This document shows positions 37,547 through 45,144 of a stretch of DNA of 49,635 bases, in pieces (position 1 is the first letter of the stretch; each line of letters opens with the position of its first letter). Under the pieces are notes generated by a model. That model had not been told where the DNA came from and did no database searches. It saw only the letters and a program-made list of their open reading frames with translations. Both the position numbers and the translations under genes were made by a program. Source of the DNA: Pedobacter sp. Leaf216 (GTDB lineage: Bacteria; Bacteroidota; Bacteroidia; Sphingobacteriales; Sphingobacteriaceae); NCBI RefSeq assembly GCF_001421515.1, contig NZ_LMKM01000009.1, forward strand, positions 115,448 through 165,082, given 5' to 3'.

Positions 37547-38137
37547 ATGACAGATTTCAGCAAACTTAAAATGCACATCCAAAAACGCCATGCTTTCACA
37601 GATAGCGAAGCCGATGATTTTTGCGGGAACTTTAAACTGATGAGGGTAAAGAAAAGACAGTTTATTGTTCAGCCCGAATTTATTGCGAAGAATAGGTTTT
37701 ATGTAGTACAAGGAAGTTTCAGGGCTTATGTAATTGGTGATGAGGGGCAGGAACATACCATTCAGTTTGCCATAGAAGATTGGTGGATAACCGACTACAA
37801 TAGCTACATTTTTCAACAGCCGGCTTCAATGTTCGTAATGGCCCTGGAAGACAGCATTGTTTTGCAAATCAGTTATGAAACAGAGCAGCAACTAAAAAAA
37901 CAGAAACATCTCTTCGAAACTTTCTTTCGGGTGCTGGCCGAGCATACCGCTGCACACATGGCCCGCCGTGTAATTTTAAACTTAACCAAAACGGCAGAAC
38001 AGCGTTTTGAGTTTGTTCAGGAACGTTATCCCGATATTGTAAATAGAGTACCACAGTATGCACTGGCATCTTTCCTGGGCATTACTACAGAATACCTTTC
38101 AAAGTTGCGCAATAAGCGTGTAACTCAAAAAAGTTAA
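37547..38137 (+). CDS. Crp/Fnr-family transcriptional regulator
   Basis: The 196-residue protein from ATG 37547 has a cyclic-nucleotide-binding-like fold (about 20-135, with GSFRAYVIGDEGQEHTIQFA) and a C-terminal winged helix with YALASFLGITTEYLSKLRNK. It belongs to the Bacteroidota Crp/Fnr group with unknown ligand. The cluster of cysteines needed for an Fnr iron-sulfur centre is absent. A longer frame from a TTG at 37412 has an N-terminal extension unlike the family. It lies 131 bases before the MFS pump gene and may control it. Confidence 0.88.
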   Translation: MTDFSKLKMHIQKRHAFTDSEADDFCGNFKLMRVKKRQFIVQPEFIAKNRFYVVQGSFRAYVIGDEGQEHTIQFAIEDWWITDYNSYIFQQPASMFVMALEDSIVLQISYETEQQLKKQKHLFETFFRVLAEHTAAHMARRVILNLTKTAEQRFEFVQERYPDIVNRVPQYALASFLGITTEYLSKLRNKRVTQKS

Positions 38138-38159
38138 TCTACTTCAACTTTTTACATTG

Positions 38160-38190
38160 AACCAGTTTGTGCTCATTTCCTAAACCAGTT
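38160..38190 (+). promoter_or_regulatory. Direct repeat, candidate operator before the MFS gene
   Basis: AACCAGTT occurs at 38160-38167 and 38183-38190, 23 bases apart (about two helical turns), in the contexts TGAACCAGTTTG and TAAACCAGTTCA. A possible promoter follows: TTTG at 38220-38223 and TATTTTAA at 38240. It could be a binding site for the upstream Crp/Fnr regulator. Confidence 0.35.
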
Positions 38191-38268
38191 CATCGTTAGA
38201 GAGATAAAGACTTGCCAACTTTGTATTGTTACTTAAACATATTTTAAAAAGTAAAAACACAAAATATA

Positions 38269-39450
38269 ATGGCAAATCTAACGAAAACCCAGGTATTGAT
38301 TATGGCTACTACAGCAGGAATTGCAGTTGCCAACGTTTATTACAGCCAGCCTATTTTACAGGCCCTGGCAACACATTTCCACATCAGCATTGAAAAGGCC
38401 GGTAACATTTCTGTATTTTCTCAAATCGGCTACGGGCTAGGCCTGTTCCTCCTTACACCCATAGGAGATATGATTGAGCGTAAGCAACTAATATTTTATC
38501 TTCAAATTGGATTGATAGTTTCTCTTCTGCTCATGGCTTTTGCGCCTAACATCATACTTCTTTATTTAGGCAGTTTACTGATAGGAGTTTTTTCAGTAGT
38601 GGCTCAGGTAATTCTGCCCATGGCTGCCAGTTTAGTAAAAGAAAACCGTGGTAAAATAGTAGGGCAGATATTTACCGGTCTGTTAATTGGAATTTTGGTT
38701 GCAAGAGTGTACAGCGGTTTTATAACAAGTATGTCAGGGTGGCAATACGTATATATTATTTCTGCAATTATGGTATCGGTTACAGCAGTGTTAATGCAGC
38801 GCGATTTCCCTTCAACTGCAGAGCGTTTTAGTGGTACATACACAGGTTTGCTAAAATCTACCTTTGCCCAGCTTGGCAGGTTCCCTTTATTGCGAAGAAC
38901 TGCGCTTACCGGTATGTTGGCATTTGGTACCCTTAGTGCTTTCTGGGTAAGCCTTACTTTTTACCTCAGTAGTTCTCAATTTAATTATTCATCATCAAGC
39001 ATCGGCATGTTTGGTTTGCTTGGAGCCGCAGGTGCCCTGGTTGCTCCGGTTTTTGGTAAGATGGCAGATAAAGGATCTCATGCAAGATCACTGATATTTT
39101 CAACCGCACTAACCCTCATCAGTATACTGCTGCTAAAGCTGTTTCCAGGATCAATTGCTGTTATCTGGGTTACTGTTATGCTTTTGGATATTGGTGTACA
39201 GGCCACTCAGGTAACCAATATAGCCGTAATATACACACTTGATGAAAAGGCAAACAGCCGCATAAATACGGTTTACATGACCAGTTATTTTATTGGTGGC
39301 GCATTGGGTTCTTATATTGCTATTCAATTTTACCAATTGGGAGGGTGGGGCTTATCCACTACATTCATGGCCGTGCTGGCTTTGGTGGCCATTGCAAATG
39401 TGGTACTCACAAAACGTTTTTCTAAAAACACTCAACAACTTAAGAAATGA
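38269..39450 (+). CDS. MFS transporter, probable drug/compound exporter
   Basis: The 393-residue protein has twelve predicted helices and the MFS loop motif GDMIERKQLIF between helices 2 and 3. The start NVYYSQPILQALATHF is typical of the YgaY/NepI-like efflux group. It probably exports a small organic compound by proton antiport. The stop overlaps the monooxygenase ATG (ATGA at 39447), so the two proteins are made together. Confidence 0.88.
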   Translation: MANLTKTQVLIMATTAGIAVANVYYSQPILQALATHFHISIEKAGNISVFSQIGYGLGLFLLTPIGDMIERKQLIFYLQIGLIVSLLLMAFAPNIILLYLGSLLIGVFSVVAQVILPMAASLVKENRGKIVGQIFTGLLIGILVARVYSGFITSMSGWQYVYIISAIMVSVTAVLMQRDFPSTAERFSGTYTGLLKSTFAQLGRFPLLRRTALTGMLAFGTLSAFWVSLTFYLSSSQFNYSSSSIGMFGLLGAAGALVAPVFGKMADKGSHARSLIFSTALTLISILLLKLFPGSIAVIWVTVMLLDIGVQATQVTNIAVIYTLDEKANSRINTVYMTSYFIGGALGSYIAIQFYQLGGWGLSTTFMAVLALVAIANVVLTKRFSKNTQQLKK

Positions 39451-40562
39451 AAATAACAATAATAGGAGGCTCAATTGGTGGGCTATGTGCCGGAATTGCA
39501 CTGATTGAGAGGGGCTTTGATGTAGATATTTATGAACGCTCAGCTAATGAATTGAAAGATCGGGGTGCAGGGCTTGTAATCCAGCCCGATATGATGGATT
39601 ACCTTATCGAAGCTGGCGTGTCTACAAAGGAAATCTTTGGTGTTTTGGCAGCGCAACGTCAGGTACTCGATGATAATGGGAATCCATCATTGATTTATCC
39701 AAACGATACGGTTTTTACTTCATGGAATTACCTGTGGAAACAACTCAGAAATGCTTTCCCATCCTCAAAATATCATCAGGGATATGAGTTAACAAGTATT
39801 CGTAATGAGGAAGGGCAGGTTTGGGCGAGCTTTAAAAATGGCCGGGTTATCCAGGCCGATCTGCTTATCGGTGCCGATGGAGTAAACTCTGCAGTAAGAG
39901 CACATTTATTTCCAGAAATTCATCCGAGGTATGCAGGTTACATTGCTTACAGGGGTTTGATTTCGGAAAGCGAGCTCAGCGCAGCTGAAATTGATTTCTT
40001 TTCAGATAAGTTTTCAATATATCCCTATGCTAACTCACATTTGCTTTGTTATACCATTCCTGGGCCTGGTGGTGAACTCGGAGAAGGAAAACGTATCCTG
40101 AACTGGGTATGGTTTCAGAATAAGTCATTACAACAGCTTAAAGATCTTCTTACCGATAAAAATGGAACCGTCCACGAATTTTCCCTTCCCGCCGGTTACC
40201 TGAGTGATAAAAACTTAAGTGAGCTTAGGGCAAGGGCAGATGCCGAACTACCAGAAATTTTGAGAAAAAGAGTGTACCAAACTAAAGCACCCTTTATACA
40301 GGCTATTATGGATATGGAAGTGCCAAAGATGTTTATAAGGCAGGTTGCTATATTGGGCGATGCAGCCTTCCTGGTGCGCCCCCATACGGCCTCAGGTTCG
40401 GCCAAGGCATATAGGGATGCAATTACGTTAGCCATGGCTATTCAAGATGTTGGCAATCTTCAAAACGCACTCGAAGGCTGGAACAATCAGCAGATTGTAC
40501 ATGCAAGAGCGTTGGCTATCCATGGCACACAGCTTGCATTAAGGAGCCAGCTAGGCCAGTAA
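39447..40562 (+). CDS. FAD-dependent aromatic-type monooxygenase
   Basis: The 371-residue protein shows the group A flavin monooxygenase motifs: GGSIGGLCAGIAL for FAD, LIGADGVNSAVR (DG motif) and VAILGDAAFLVRPHTASG (GD motif). These enzymes hydroxylate aromatic or polyketide compounds using NAD(P)H and oxygen; TetX-type drug inactivators are related. Coupling to an exporter suggests resistance to, or modification of, a small aromatic compound. Substrate not predictable. Confidence 0.87.
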   Translation: MKITIIGGSIGGLCAGIALIERGFDVDIYERSANELKDRGAGLVIQPDMMDYLIEAGVSTKEIFGVLAAQRQVLDDNGNPSLIYPNDTVFTSWNYLWKQLRNAFPSSKYHQGYELTSIRNEEGQVWASFKNGRVIQADLLIGADGVNSAVRAHLFPEIHPRYAGYIAYRGLISESELSAAEIDFFSDKFSIYPYANSHLLCYTIPGPGGELGEGKRILNWVWFQNKSLQQLKDLLTDKNGTVHEFSLPAGYLSDKNLSELRARADAELPEILRKRVYQTKAPFIQAIMDMEVPKMFIRQVAILGDAAFLVRPHTASGSAKAYRDAITLAMAIQDVGNLQNALEGWNNQQIVHARALAIHGTQLALRSQLGQ

Positions 40563-40732
40563 TATCAGTGTATATCATCATGAATGGTAGACTGGCAAGT
40601 CAGAAAGGTTGGATAAAATGCTGGCAATTGTGGCGGTTTAGCTATCAGGTTATTTGTAGGTATCGATAACAAATCGTTATCCTTCCAGATCAATACCTTT
40701 CGAAGTATGCAGGCAATTAAATGCTACTATTT

Positions 40733-41428
40733 TTATTGTGGACGTAAATCCTCGTTTTCAAGAACGGAGCTGCTTAATTTAGGCAATATAATTAGCCCTT
40801 CCTCCGGATCACCTATCGACTCATATTGACCAGCAATGAAAAACAGACCAGCTATAGCAGCTGTAAGGGCATCTGCTTCATCATGGCTTATATTTGTTTT
40901 TAAATACTCACCTCTTATACCCAATGCCGAAATGCCTGCAATAAGTTCTGGCAAACCTTTTTGCTTGCGTGTTAAGCCAAGTATATCCTGGCAGCCACCG
41001 GGAAAAGTCTCAATTACAGTATACCCAAGTTGCCTGAATTGCAATGCCAGTGATTTACCTCTTTGGGTAAGTTGTTGCATGCTTTTAATCAACGGCGGAT
41101 AAGATCTGATGCCACGCTTTAACAACAACCGTTCGCACAACCTGGTAATTCCGAATTCACTTCTTCCAGGGTCGTCGTCAAAAACCGTAAGCCTGCCATG
41201 GGGCAGTGTAAGCGGAGCATCAATGGAGATAACTGCTGGTTGTTGTTCAATAGCCAGGTCAATCATTTCCTGGTCAGTTTTAACCCTTTTGGTTTCAACA
41301 ATATTGTTCTTCAAAACTGCCCAGCCAGAAGGTTTCTTTTCGGAACCGGTAAGATCAATACCAATTACCGCTTGTTGAGCAATATTACCAGTTTCAGCAT
41401 TGTTTTGTTTATATAAGGATGTTAACAT
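40733..41428 (-). CDS. DUF429-family predicted nuclease-like protein
   Basis: The 231-residue protein shows the RNase H-like acidic segments of DUF429: GIDLTGSEKKPSGWAVL, ISIDAPLTLP and HDEADALTAAIAG, plus GIRSYPP and ETFPGG. The fold suggests a metal-dependent nuclease but no activity is known to me. It is a single gene transcribed towards the monooxygenase. Confidence 0.82.
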   Translation of the reverse strand: MLTSLYKQNNAETGNIAQQAVIGIDLTGSEKKPSGWAVLKNNIVETKRVKTDQEMIDLAIEQQPAVISIDAPLTLPHGRLTVFDDDPGRSEFGITRLCERLLLKRGIRSYPPLIKSMQQLTQRGKSLALQFRQLGYTVIETFPGGCQDILGLTRKQKGLPELIAGISALGIRGEYLKTNISHDEADALTAAIAGLFFIAGQYESIGDPEEGLIILPKLSSSVLENEDLRPQ

Positions 41429-41781
41429 TTTCTTAGTGGGCTCTATAATAAATTGCTGCTCGTTTGGTCGTAGTCATTTACGCGTTCGGCTTTCGCCTTT
41501 TACAACGAACGTTACAGATGGCAAATATCGGTGAAAGTAAAATGATTTACTGAAGGATTTATCCTGCCGAACATTTTAAAGGAATCATGATTTTAGCTTA
41601 TAAATTAACATCATTTTTTAATAGGATAGGAAGTTGGAAGCTTCTATAGAAACATAAAGTGGGAGGTTTTTTCACATTATCGTTTGTTTAAGTTAAAAAG
41701 GTGCGAAAAAACACTTTCGTAGCGGTTTATTATCAAACTGTTAAGCTTTTGGTCAATGCTTTTTAATGTCAGCTAAGTCAC
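41429..41781. other. Intergenic stretch without recognised features
   Basis: This 353-base stretch between the DUF429 start and the promoter box at 41782 is AT-rich, has short poor inverted repeats (GCGTTCGGCTTTCGCC near 41492) and no frame or RNA that I can support. Confidence 0.5.
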
Positions 41782-41789
41782 TACTTTTG
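41782..41789 (+). promoter_or_regulatory. -7 box before the tRNA-like sequence
   Basis: TACTTTTG followed by CGGTG fits the strong Bacteroidota promoter type and is the closest match in the window to the boxes at 34532 and 34845. The tRNA-like element starts 25 bases after it. Confidence 0.5.
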
Positions 41790-41813
41790 CGGTGATCAAT
41801 AGAAAATGATCGA

Positions 41814-41869
41814 TGTAGAGCGCTTTTTGGTAGCAGGCCGAAGGTTCGATTCCTTCCTCTACAACTCCA
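41814..41869 (+). ncRNA. tRNA-like element without anticodon arm (tRNA remnant or small RNA)
   Basis: TGTAGAG (41814-41820) pairs perfectly with CTCTACA (41857-41863) as an acceptor stem. GAAGG (41840-41844), TTCGATT and CCTTC (41852-41856) form a canonical T arm. Only 19 bases, containing TTGGTAGC, lie between acceptor and T arm where about 35-40 are needed for D and anticodon arms. The 3' end reads A-CTCCA rather than a direct CCA. It may be an internally deleted tRNA gene that retains a promoter, or a dedicated tRNA-like RNA. Confidence 0.45.
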
Positions 41870-41945
41870 ATAATGAAAGATTTGTCGTTCATCTGTTCAA
41901 TACCATGTATTGATAAAACTTCATTTATTTTTCATCTTCCCGTGT

Positions 41946-41953
41946 TAGTTTTG
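41946..41953 (+). promoter_or_regulatory. -7 box of candidate small RNA 2
   Basis: TAGTTTTG is a perfect TAnnTTTG element located, as at locus 1, a short distance before the TTTGGTTAGTAA and hairpin segments. No strong -33 element is seen. Confidence 0.45.
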
Positions 41954-41959
41954 AAGAAT

Positions 41960-42022
41960 AAATATCATAGATATTGGTTATATTTGGTTAGTAATAAGCT
42001 GCAGTGGATGTTGTGGCTTATT
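41960..42022 (+). ncRNA. Candidate small RNA, locus 2, with its terminator
   Basis: The segment holds ATATTTGGTTAGTAA (41980-41994) running into a hairpin with outer arms AATAAGC (41993-41999) and GCTTATT (42016-42022) and core GCTGCAGTGGATGTTGTGGC, followed by CTGTTTTA. It is homologous to locus 1 at 34546-34617: all differences in the stem keep pairing through compensatory or G-U changes. No reading frame is present. It ends 37 bases before the end of the GNAT gene on the other strand. Confidence 0.5.
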
Positions 42023-42058
42023 CTGTTTTACCTCAAACCATAATTCAGCTAATTGAAA

Positions 42059-42619
42059 TCAGGCAGTTACATTCTTCTCGAAGTAGATGATATTATTATC
42101 GAACTTACCCTGGTAAGGATTCCCTTTTTGCCTAAAACCATTGAACAGCAAAAAACGCTGACTGCTGGGAGTGGCCGTAGTTGAAAACAGGATGCCCTGG
42201 TGATCATTGATTTTTTTGAGTAACATTCGTTTCAAGGTACTGCTGATTCCTTTTCTGCGGACAGATTCACGCGTAAAAGAGTAACCTACCTCCAGAAAAT
42301 TTTGATGGATTCCATTGCTTATACCAGCTTTTTGATGTACATCTTTCAGATAAGTTAAGCTCGGCTTTTTAATGGCTGAAATACCAACCAGCCTTTTGCC
42401 ATTGTAGCAAAATGCCAGAAAAGCTGCATTGAAAATCTTTAGCGGCAAATCTACAGGCGAAACCTTGTTACCCTTTTTTAACAACATATAAAAATGGTGG
42501 AGTTGTGTGATCGAGCAATCTGCCGGTTTTTTGATTTCGAAATAGCAATTGCCAAGAAAATTCGGCTCATCGTATTGGTCCTGGTAATATACCAGGCCGG
42601 TAGGGATATGCTGGTTCAT
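42059..42619 (-). CDS. GNAT-like acyltransferase of unknown substrate
   Basis: The 186-residue protein has a GNAT-like order of elements: AFCYNGKRLVGISAI, a beta strand LEVGYSFTRESVRRKGISSTLKRML carrying the acetyl-CoA loop (RRKGIS), and SQRFLLFNGFRQKGNPYQG at the end. It resembles the small, divergent GNAT proteins of mobile or accessory regions. Substrate unknown. It is followed in the reverse direction only by the candidate small RNA. Confidence 0.7.
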   Translation of the reverse strand: MNQHIPTGLVYYQDQYDEPNFLGNCYFEIKKPADCSITQLHHFYMLLKKGNKVSPVDLPLKIFNAAFLAFCYNGKRLVGISAIKKPSLTYLKDVHQKAGISNGIHQNFLEVGYSFTRESVRRKGISSTLKRMLLKKINDHQGILFSTTATPSSQRFLLFNGFRQKGNPYQGKFDNNIIYFEKNVTA

Positions 42620-42668
42620 AAGAATAGGTTTAGGTAAAAAGCAGAGATGGTTCAGCCTTTAGGCCAGC

Positions 42669-42938
42669 TTATCTGCGTTTGGCTCTCATTGATTCTTTTA
42701 ATGATCCGGACAGCGAAAGCATTTCACAAACCTTATCATTCCAATCGATTAGTGCGTCTTCAGGCGAGGTTCCCAAGCCCGAAACATCGTGTTCATCTTC
42801 GAATGATAATACGGCATAGTAAGAATCACCATCCTGATAGACGGATGGTTTAAATTGCATCACAAATGTAGGTAGCTTGTACCTGTTGTAATCAAAATCC
42901 ACAAGTCTTCCCGGGATCGTTCTGGCCTGTTGTTTCAT
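42669..42938 (-). CDS. Small hypothetical protein with HicB-like fold
   Basis: From ATG 42938 the product has 89 residues and begins MKQQARTIPGRLVDFDYNRY. The segment YQDGDSYYAVLSFEDEHDVSG followed by GTSPEDALIDW is reminiscent of the HicB antitoxin partial RNase H fold (DGYYAVFPDLPG...TPEEAL). No HicA toxin gene is adjacent, so it may be an orphan antitoxin-like protein. The upstream frame to 43019 is cysteine-rich and unlike the rest, so the later start is preferred. It is 49 bases ahead of the GNAT gene and may be co-transcribed. Confidence 0.6.
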   Translation of the reverse strand: MKQQARTIPGRLVDFDYNRYKLPTFVMQFKPSVYQDGDSYYAVLSFEDEHDVSGLGTSPEDALIDWNDKVCEMLSLSGSLKESMRAKRR

Positions 42939-43211
42939 AATGTATCCGTTTTTTTTGATTGTTGTGCAATCGCTAACTGTTTCCGACAAACAAACGTGTT
43001 TCCAAATTAAGTGTTTCATGTTTCCTTAAGGTTAGAACCTTGTTGTCTGTTTGTTAAATTTATTTGAGTTTGTTGCGTGGCTTTCGGTCAGCGTCGTAAG
43101 CTTGACTAGAATAAACAGCATAACTCACAAAAATATCTTGTCGGTAAACGGATCTAGACTTTTTGAGACCGGCTATTATTATGCTTATTGAATTAAGTTT
43201 AAGATAGGAAA

Positions 43212-43237
43212 AAGAGGGCGCTGGTATACGCCCTCTT
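43212..43237. terminator. Terminator-like hairpin
   Basis: AAGAGGGCG (43212-43220) and CGCCCTCTT (43229-43237) pair perfectly around CTGGTATA and are flanked by A-rich and T/A-rich runs. No gene on either side ends close by, so it may remain from a lost gene. Confidence 0.65.
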
Positions 43238-43386
43238 ATTAAATTTGCTGGAATTTTGAATATCAGGAAAAATGCCAATACACCAAACCTTTGCTACTGG
43301 CAAAAGTTGTACGGCGGGATCTGATAAATGGTTATGGTTTGGTTTAGTCATCCGAGCCCCTTTTCTTACTAAATCCTAATGAAAAT

Positions 43387-43424
43387 AAAAAAGCCTGCAA
43401 TCATACGATTTGCAGGCTTTTTTT
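43387..43424. terminator. Strong bidirectional terminator
   Basis: AAAAAAGCCTGCAA and TTGCAGGCTTTTTTT pair around a short loop TCATACGAT. Seventeen bases further right lies the tRNA-Ser 3' fragment on the minus strand, so this was probably that tRNA gene's terminator. Confidence 0.85.
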
Positions 43425-43441
43425 ATTTTTAAACCATTTGT

Positions 43442-43465
43442 GCGGAGAGCGAGGGATTCGAACCC
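43442..43465 (-). other. 3' fragment of a tRNA-Ser gene (probable attachment-site remnant)
   Basis: Read on the minus strand, GGGTTCGAATCCC is a T-arm core followed by TC, the acceptor half GCTCTCC and the serine-type discriminator G. The matching 5' acceptor GGAGAGC is not found within 100 bases, and homology to a tRNA stops inside the T stem. This is the classic trace of an integrase attachment site. Confidence 0.7.
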
Positions 43466-43672
43466 AGATCTAAAATTCCGCTTTAATATGTTTTGAAAGT
43501 CGTTTCAAAAATTTGACTCACCGAATCACTTACCGCCTTATTTGATTGCAAATTATTTCTACAATATACGAGATTTTTTAGTAAATTAAAAGTATAAACA
43601 TGAGTCATTTCAATCCATCAATAGTTCCCAATGATCAGCTTGGTATGCTATATTTACAAATCATTTTTTATA

Positions 43673-43699
43673 GTGGGTTCGAGCCCCATCAGCCACCCA
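43673..43699 (+). other. 3' fragment of a tRNA-His gene (probable attachment-site remnant)
   Basis: GTGGG-TTCGAGC-CCCAT forms a complete T arm, followed by acceptor half CAGCCAC and discriminator C, the histidine-specific base. The expected 5' GTGGCTG is absent upstream. The fragment is followed by an intrinsic terminator at 43708, as in a true tRNA gene end. Confidence 0.75.
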
Positions 43700-43707
43700 G
43701 AATTTTG

Positions 43708-43740
43708 AAAGGTCTTGACATTACGTTGAGACCTTTTTTT
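43708..43740 (+). terminator. Intrinsic terminator after the tRNA-His fragment
   Basis: AAAGGTCT (43708-43715) and AGACCTTT (43729-43736) form an eight-base-pair stem followed by TTTT. It lies 9 bases after the tRNA fragment. Confidence 0.8.
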
Positions 43741-43859
43741 GTTTAACAGCAGGCTCTTAAAATACATTGTTTAGTTATTTCGTGGATCAAGCAAAAAAGT
43801 TGGGGGAATTAAATAATTTCTTTCTTTTGTAGTTTGTAAAACCAAAAGACTATTTCATT

Positions 43860-44162
43860 TTGAGCCAAGCCGCACAAACACTCATCGGCCTATTGCTTCC
43901 AGAAGGTATCCTGGACTATTTCGAACTTACATCCGTAGGCAAACTAGGAAAGGAACTGCAGATCCTTGGAGAGAAGAACATTCCCACCCGTGGATATAGA
44001 AAAGAGGAAATTTCTTCCAAGGGCTTTTTTCCAGAGGTCAGCATCCAGGATTTCCCTATACGAGGACAGAAAGTCGCTTTATGCATCAAGAGGCGTCGGT
44101 GGACGGTAAAAAGTACTGTCAATTACTATTTCCATGATGCTTGTTACCCTATTTATAAATGA
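43860..44162 (+). pseudogene. Truncated ISAon1-type transposase N-terminal region
   Basis: The frame from a TTG at 43860 encodes LIGLLLPEGILDYFELTSVG, then GYRKEEISSKGFFPEVSIQD and KVALCIKRRRWT. This is the conserved N-terminal protein of two-gene ISAon1-family elements in Bacteroidota. The similarity stops after RRRWT (about 44103) where the family continues with an acidic segment; the tail KSTVNYYFHDACYPIYK is unrelated. The second transposase gene is missing. It is a remnant, not a working insertion sequence. Confidence 0.8.
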
Positions 44163-44195
44163 TTATTTACTGAGTTTTAATCTATTATTTAATCT

Positions 44196-44585
44196 TTACT
44201 CACTGTCATTCGCATCCTCTTCCATATCATGTCTTTCGGTTTTTATTAGTGAAGCTTCCACAAGTTCATATGATTTTTTCAACAACTCTTTAATAACATT
44301 ATCAGGAATATTTTTATTAAAATGGATACTTATCCAATGTTTTTTGTTCATGTGATATCCCGTAGTTATCTCCTCATATTTTTCCTGCAGGATTTTAGAT
44401 TCTTCTGGATCACATTTTATGGTGCAGAAATCAAACTCATCTACATTAAAAAAACAGAACCACTTATCTTTTACATAAAATGCCAACAGGTTTCTATCGT
44501 ATTCAGCTTTAGCCTTTGTAAAAGCCATTTTATTGGTTACTCCCTCAAAGGAAAGACAATACTCCCTTAAACTTTCTGCATCCAT
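44196..44585 (-). CDS. MmcQ/YjbR-family protein
   Basis: The 129-residue protein begins MDAESLREYCLSFEGVTNKM and contains DKWFCFFNVDEFDFCTIKCDPE and the double-wing segment GYHMNKKHWISIHFN, the pattern of the MmcQ/YjbR (CyaY-like fold) DNA-binding family. Function unknown. It is a single gene next to the IS remnant. Confidence 0.87.
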   Translation of the reverse strand: MDAESLREYCLSFEGVTNKMAFTKAKAEYDRNLLAFYVKDKWFCFFNVDEFDFCTIKCDPEESKILQEKYEEITTGYHMNKKHWISIHFNKNIPDNVIKELLKKSYELVEASLIKTERHDMEEDANDSE

Positions 44586-44660
44586 ATTGTACTACATTAA
44601 CTTTTTAAAAAAACTAGTCTATTGCAACCACAAAGGTCACGGTTTCAATAAAATTAGGTA

Positions 44661-45122
44661 TTATACTATACTTTTCTCGTTGCCGAATTTCTTATCCATG
44701 GGGCGGATAAACGACCATGTGGAGTGGATAACCCGCCACTGTACATCTGCCTCTTTTTGATATACCTCAACGCAGTTATATTCCAGATCTATAAGCGTAG
44801 TTTTTGCAAAAACCTGAAAAGTAAGCACGGCCATGTCTTGGCCTATCTGTACACGCGGACTAACAAAATCATAGGTGCCAGCAAATAACTTGCCCTCGAT
44901 AGTTTCTAGAAACCTGGCAATAGTGGCATGGTCGTCTATACGCTGGGTAACAACCGCATCGAAATAAGTAAAGCTGCGTTTAGGCCAAAGTTTTTCGTAG
45001 CCAGAAGTGTCATCATTGAACCATTTGTCGAGTGCTGATTTTTCAAGCCCAATGATATGTTCAGCAATTATGCGTTCTTCCGCTGTGTAATTTTGCTCGT
45101 GAGCAGGCTTTTTCGTTGGCAT
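44661..45122 (-). CDS. SnoaL/NTF2-like protein
   Basis: The 153-residue protein has a cone-shaped NTF2-like pattern: an N-terminal helix with EKSALDKWFNDDTSGYEKLW and strands ending VQWRVIHSTWSFIRP. These proteins bind or isomerise small organic molecules, or act as ring-hydroxylating enzyme partners. It is 22 bases after the Old Yellow Enzyme gene and is the last gene of the AraC-headed cluster. Confidence 0.82.
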   Translation of the reverse strand: MPTKKPAHEQNYTAEERIIAEHIIGLEKSALDKWFNDDTSGYEKLWPKRSFTYFDAVVTQRIDDHATIARFLETIEGKLFAGTYDFVSPRVQIGQDMAVLTFQVFAKTTLIDLEYNCVEVYQKEADVQWRVIHSTWSFIRPMDKKFGNEKSIV

Positions 45123-45144
45123 GTTGTTTCTGCTTGCTTTAGAA

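Noticed and set aside
43442..43540. Complete minus-strand tRNA-Ser gene
   Set aside because: No matching 5' acceptor GGAGAGC or anticodon arm is present within a tRNA length; the T stem itself is broken after GGG.
43860..44162. Functional insertion sequence
   Set aside because: Only the N-terminal transposase part remains, the family similarity stops at about 44103, the second transposase gene is absent, and no terminal inverted repeats were seen.
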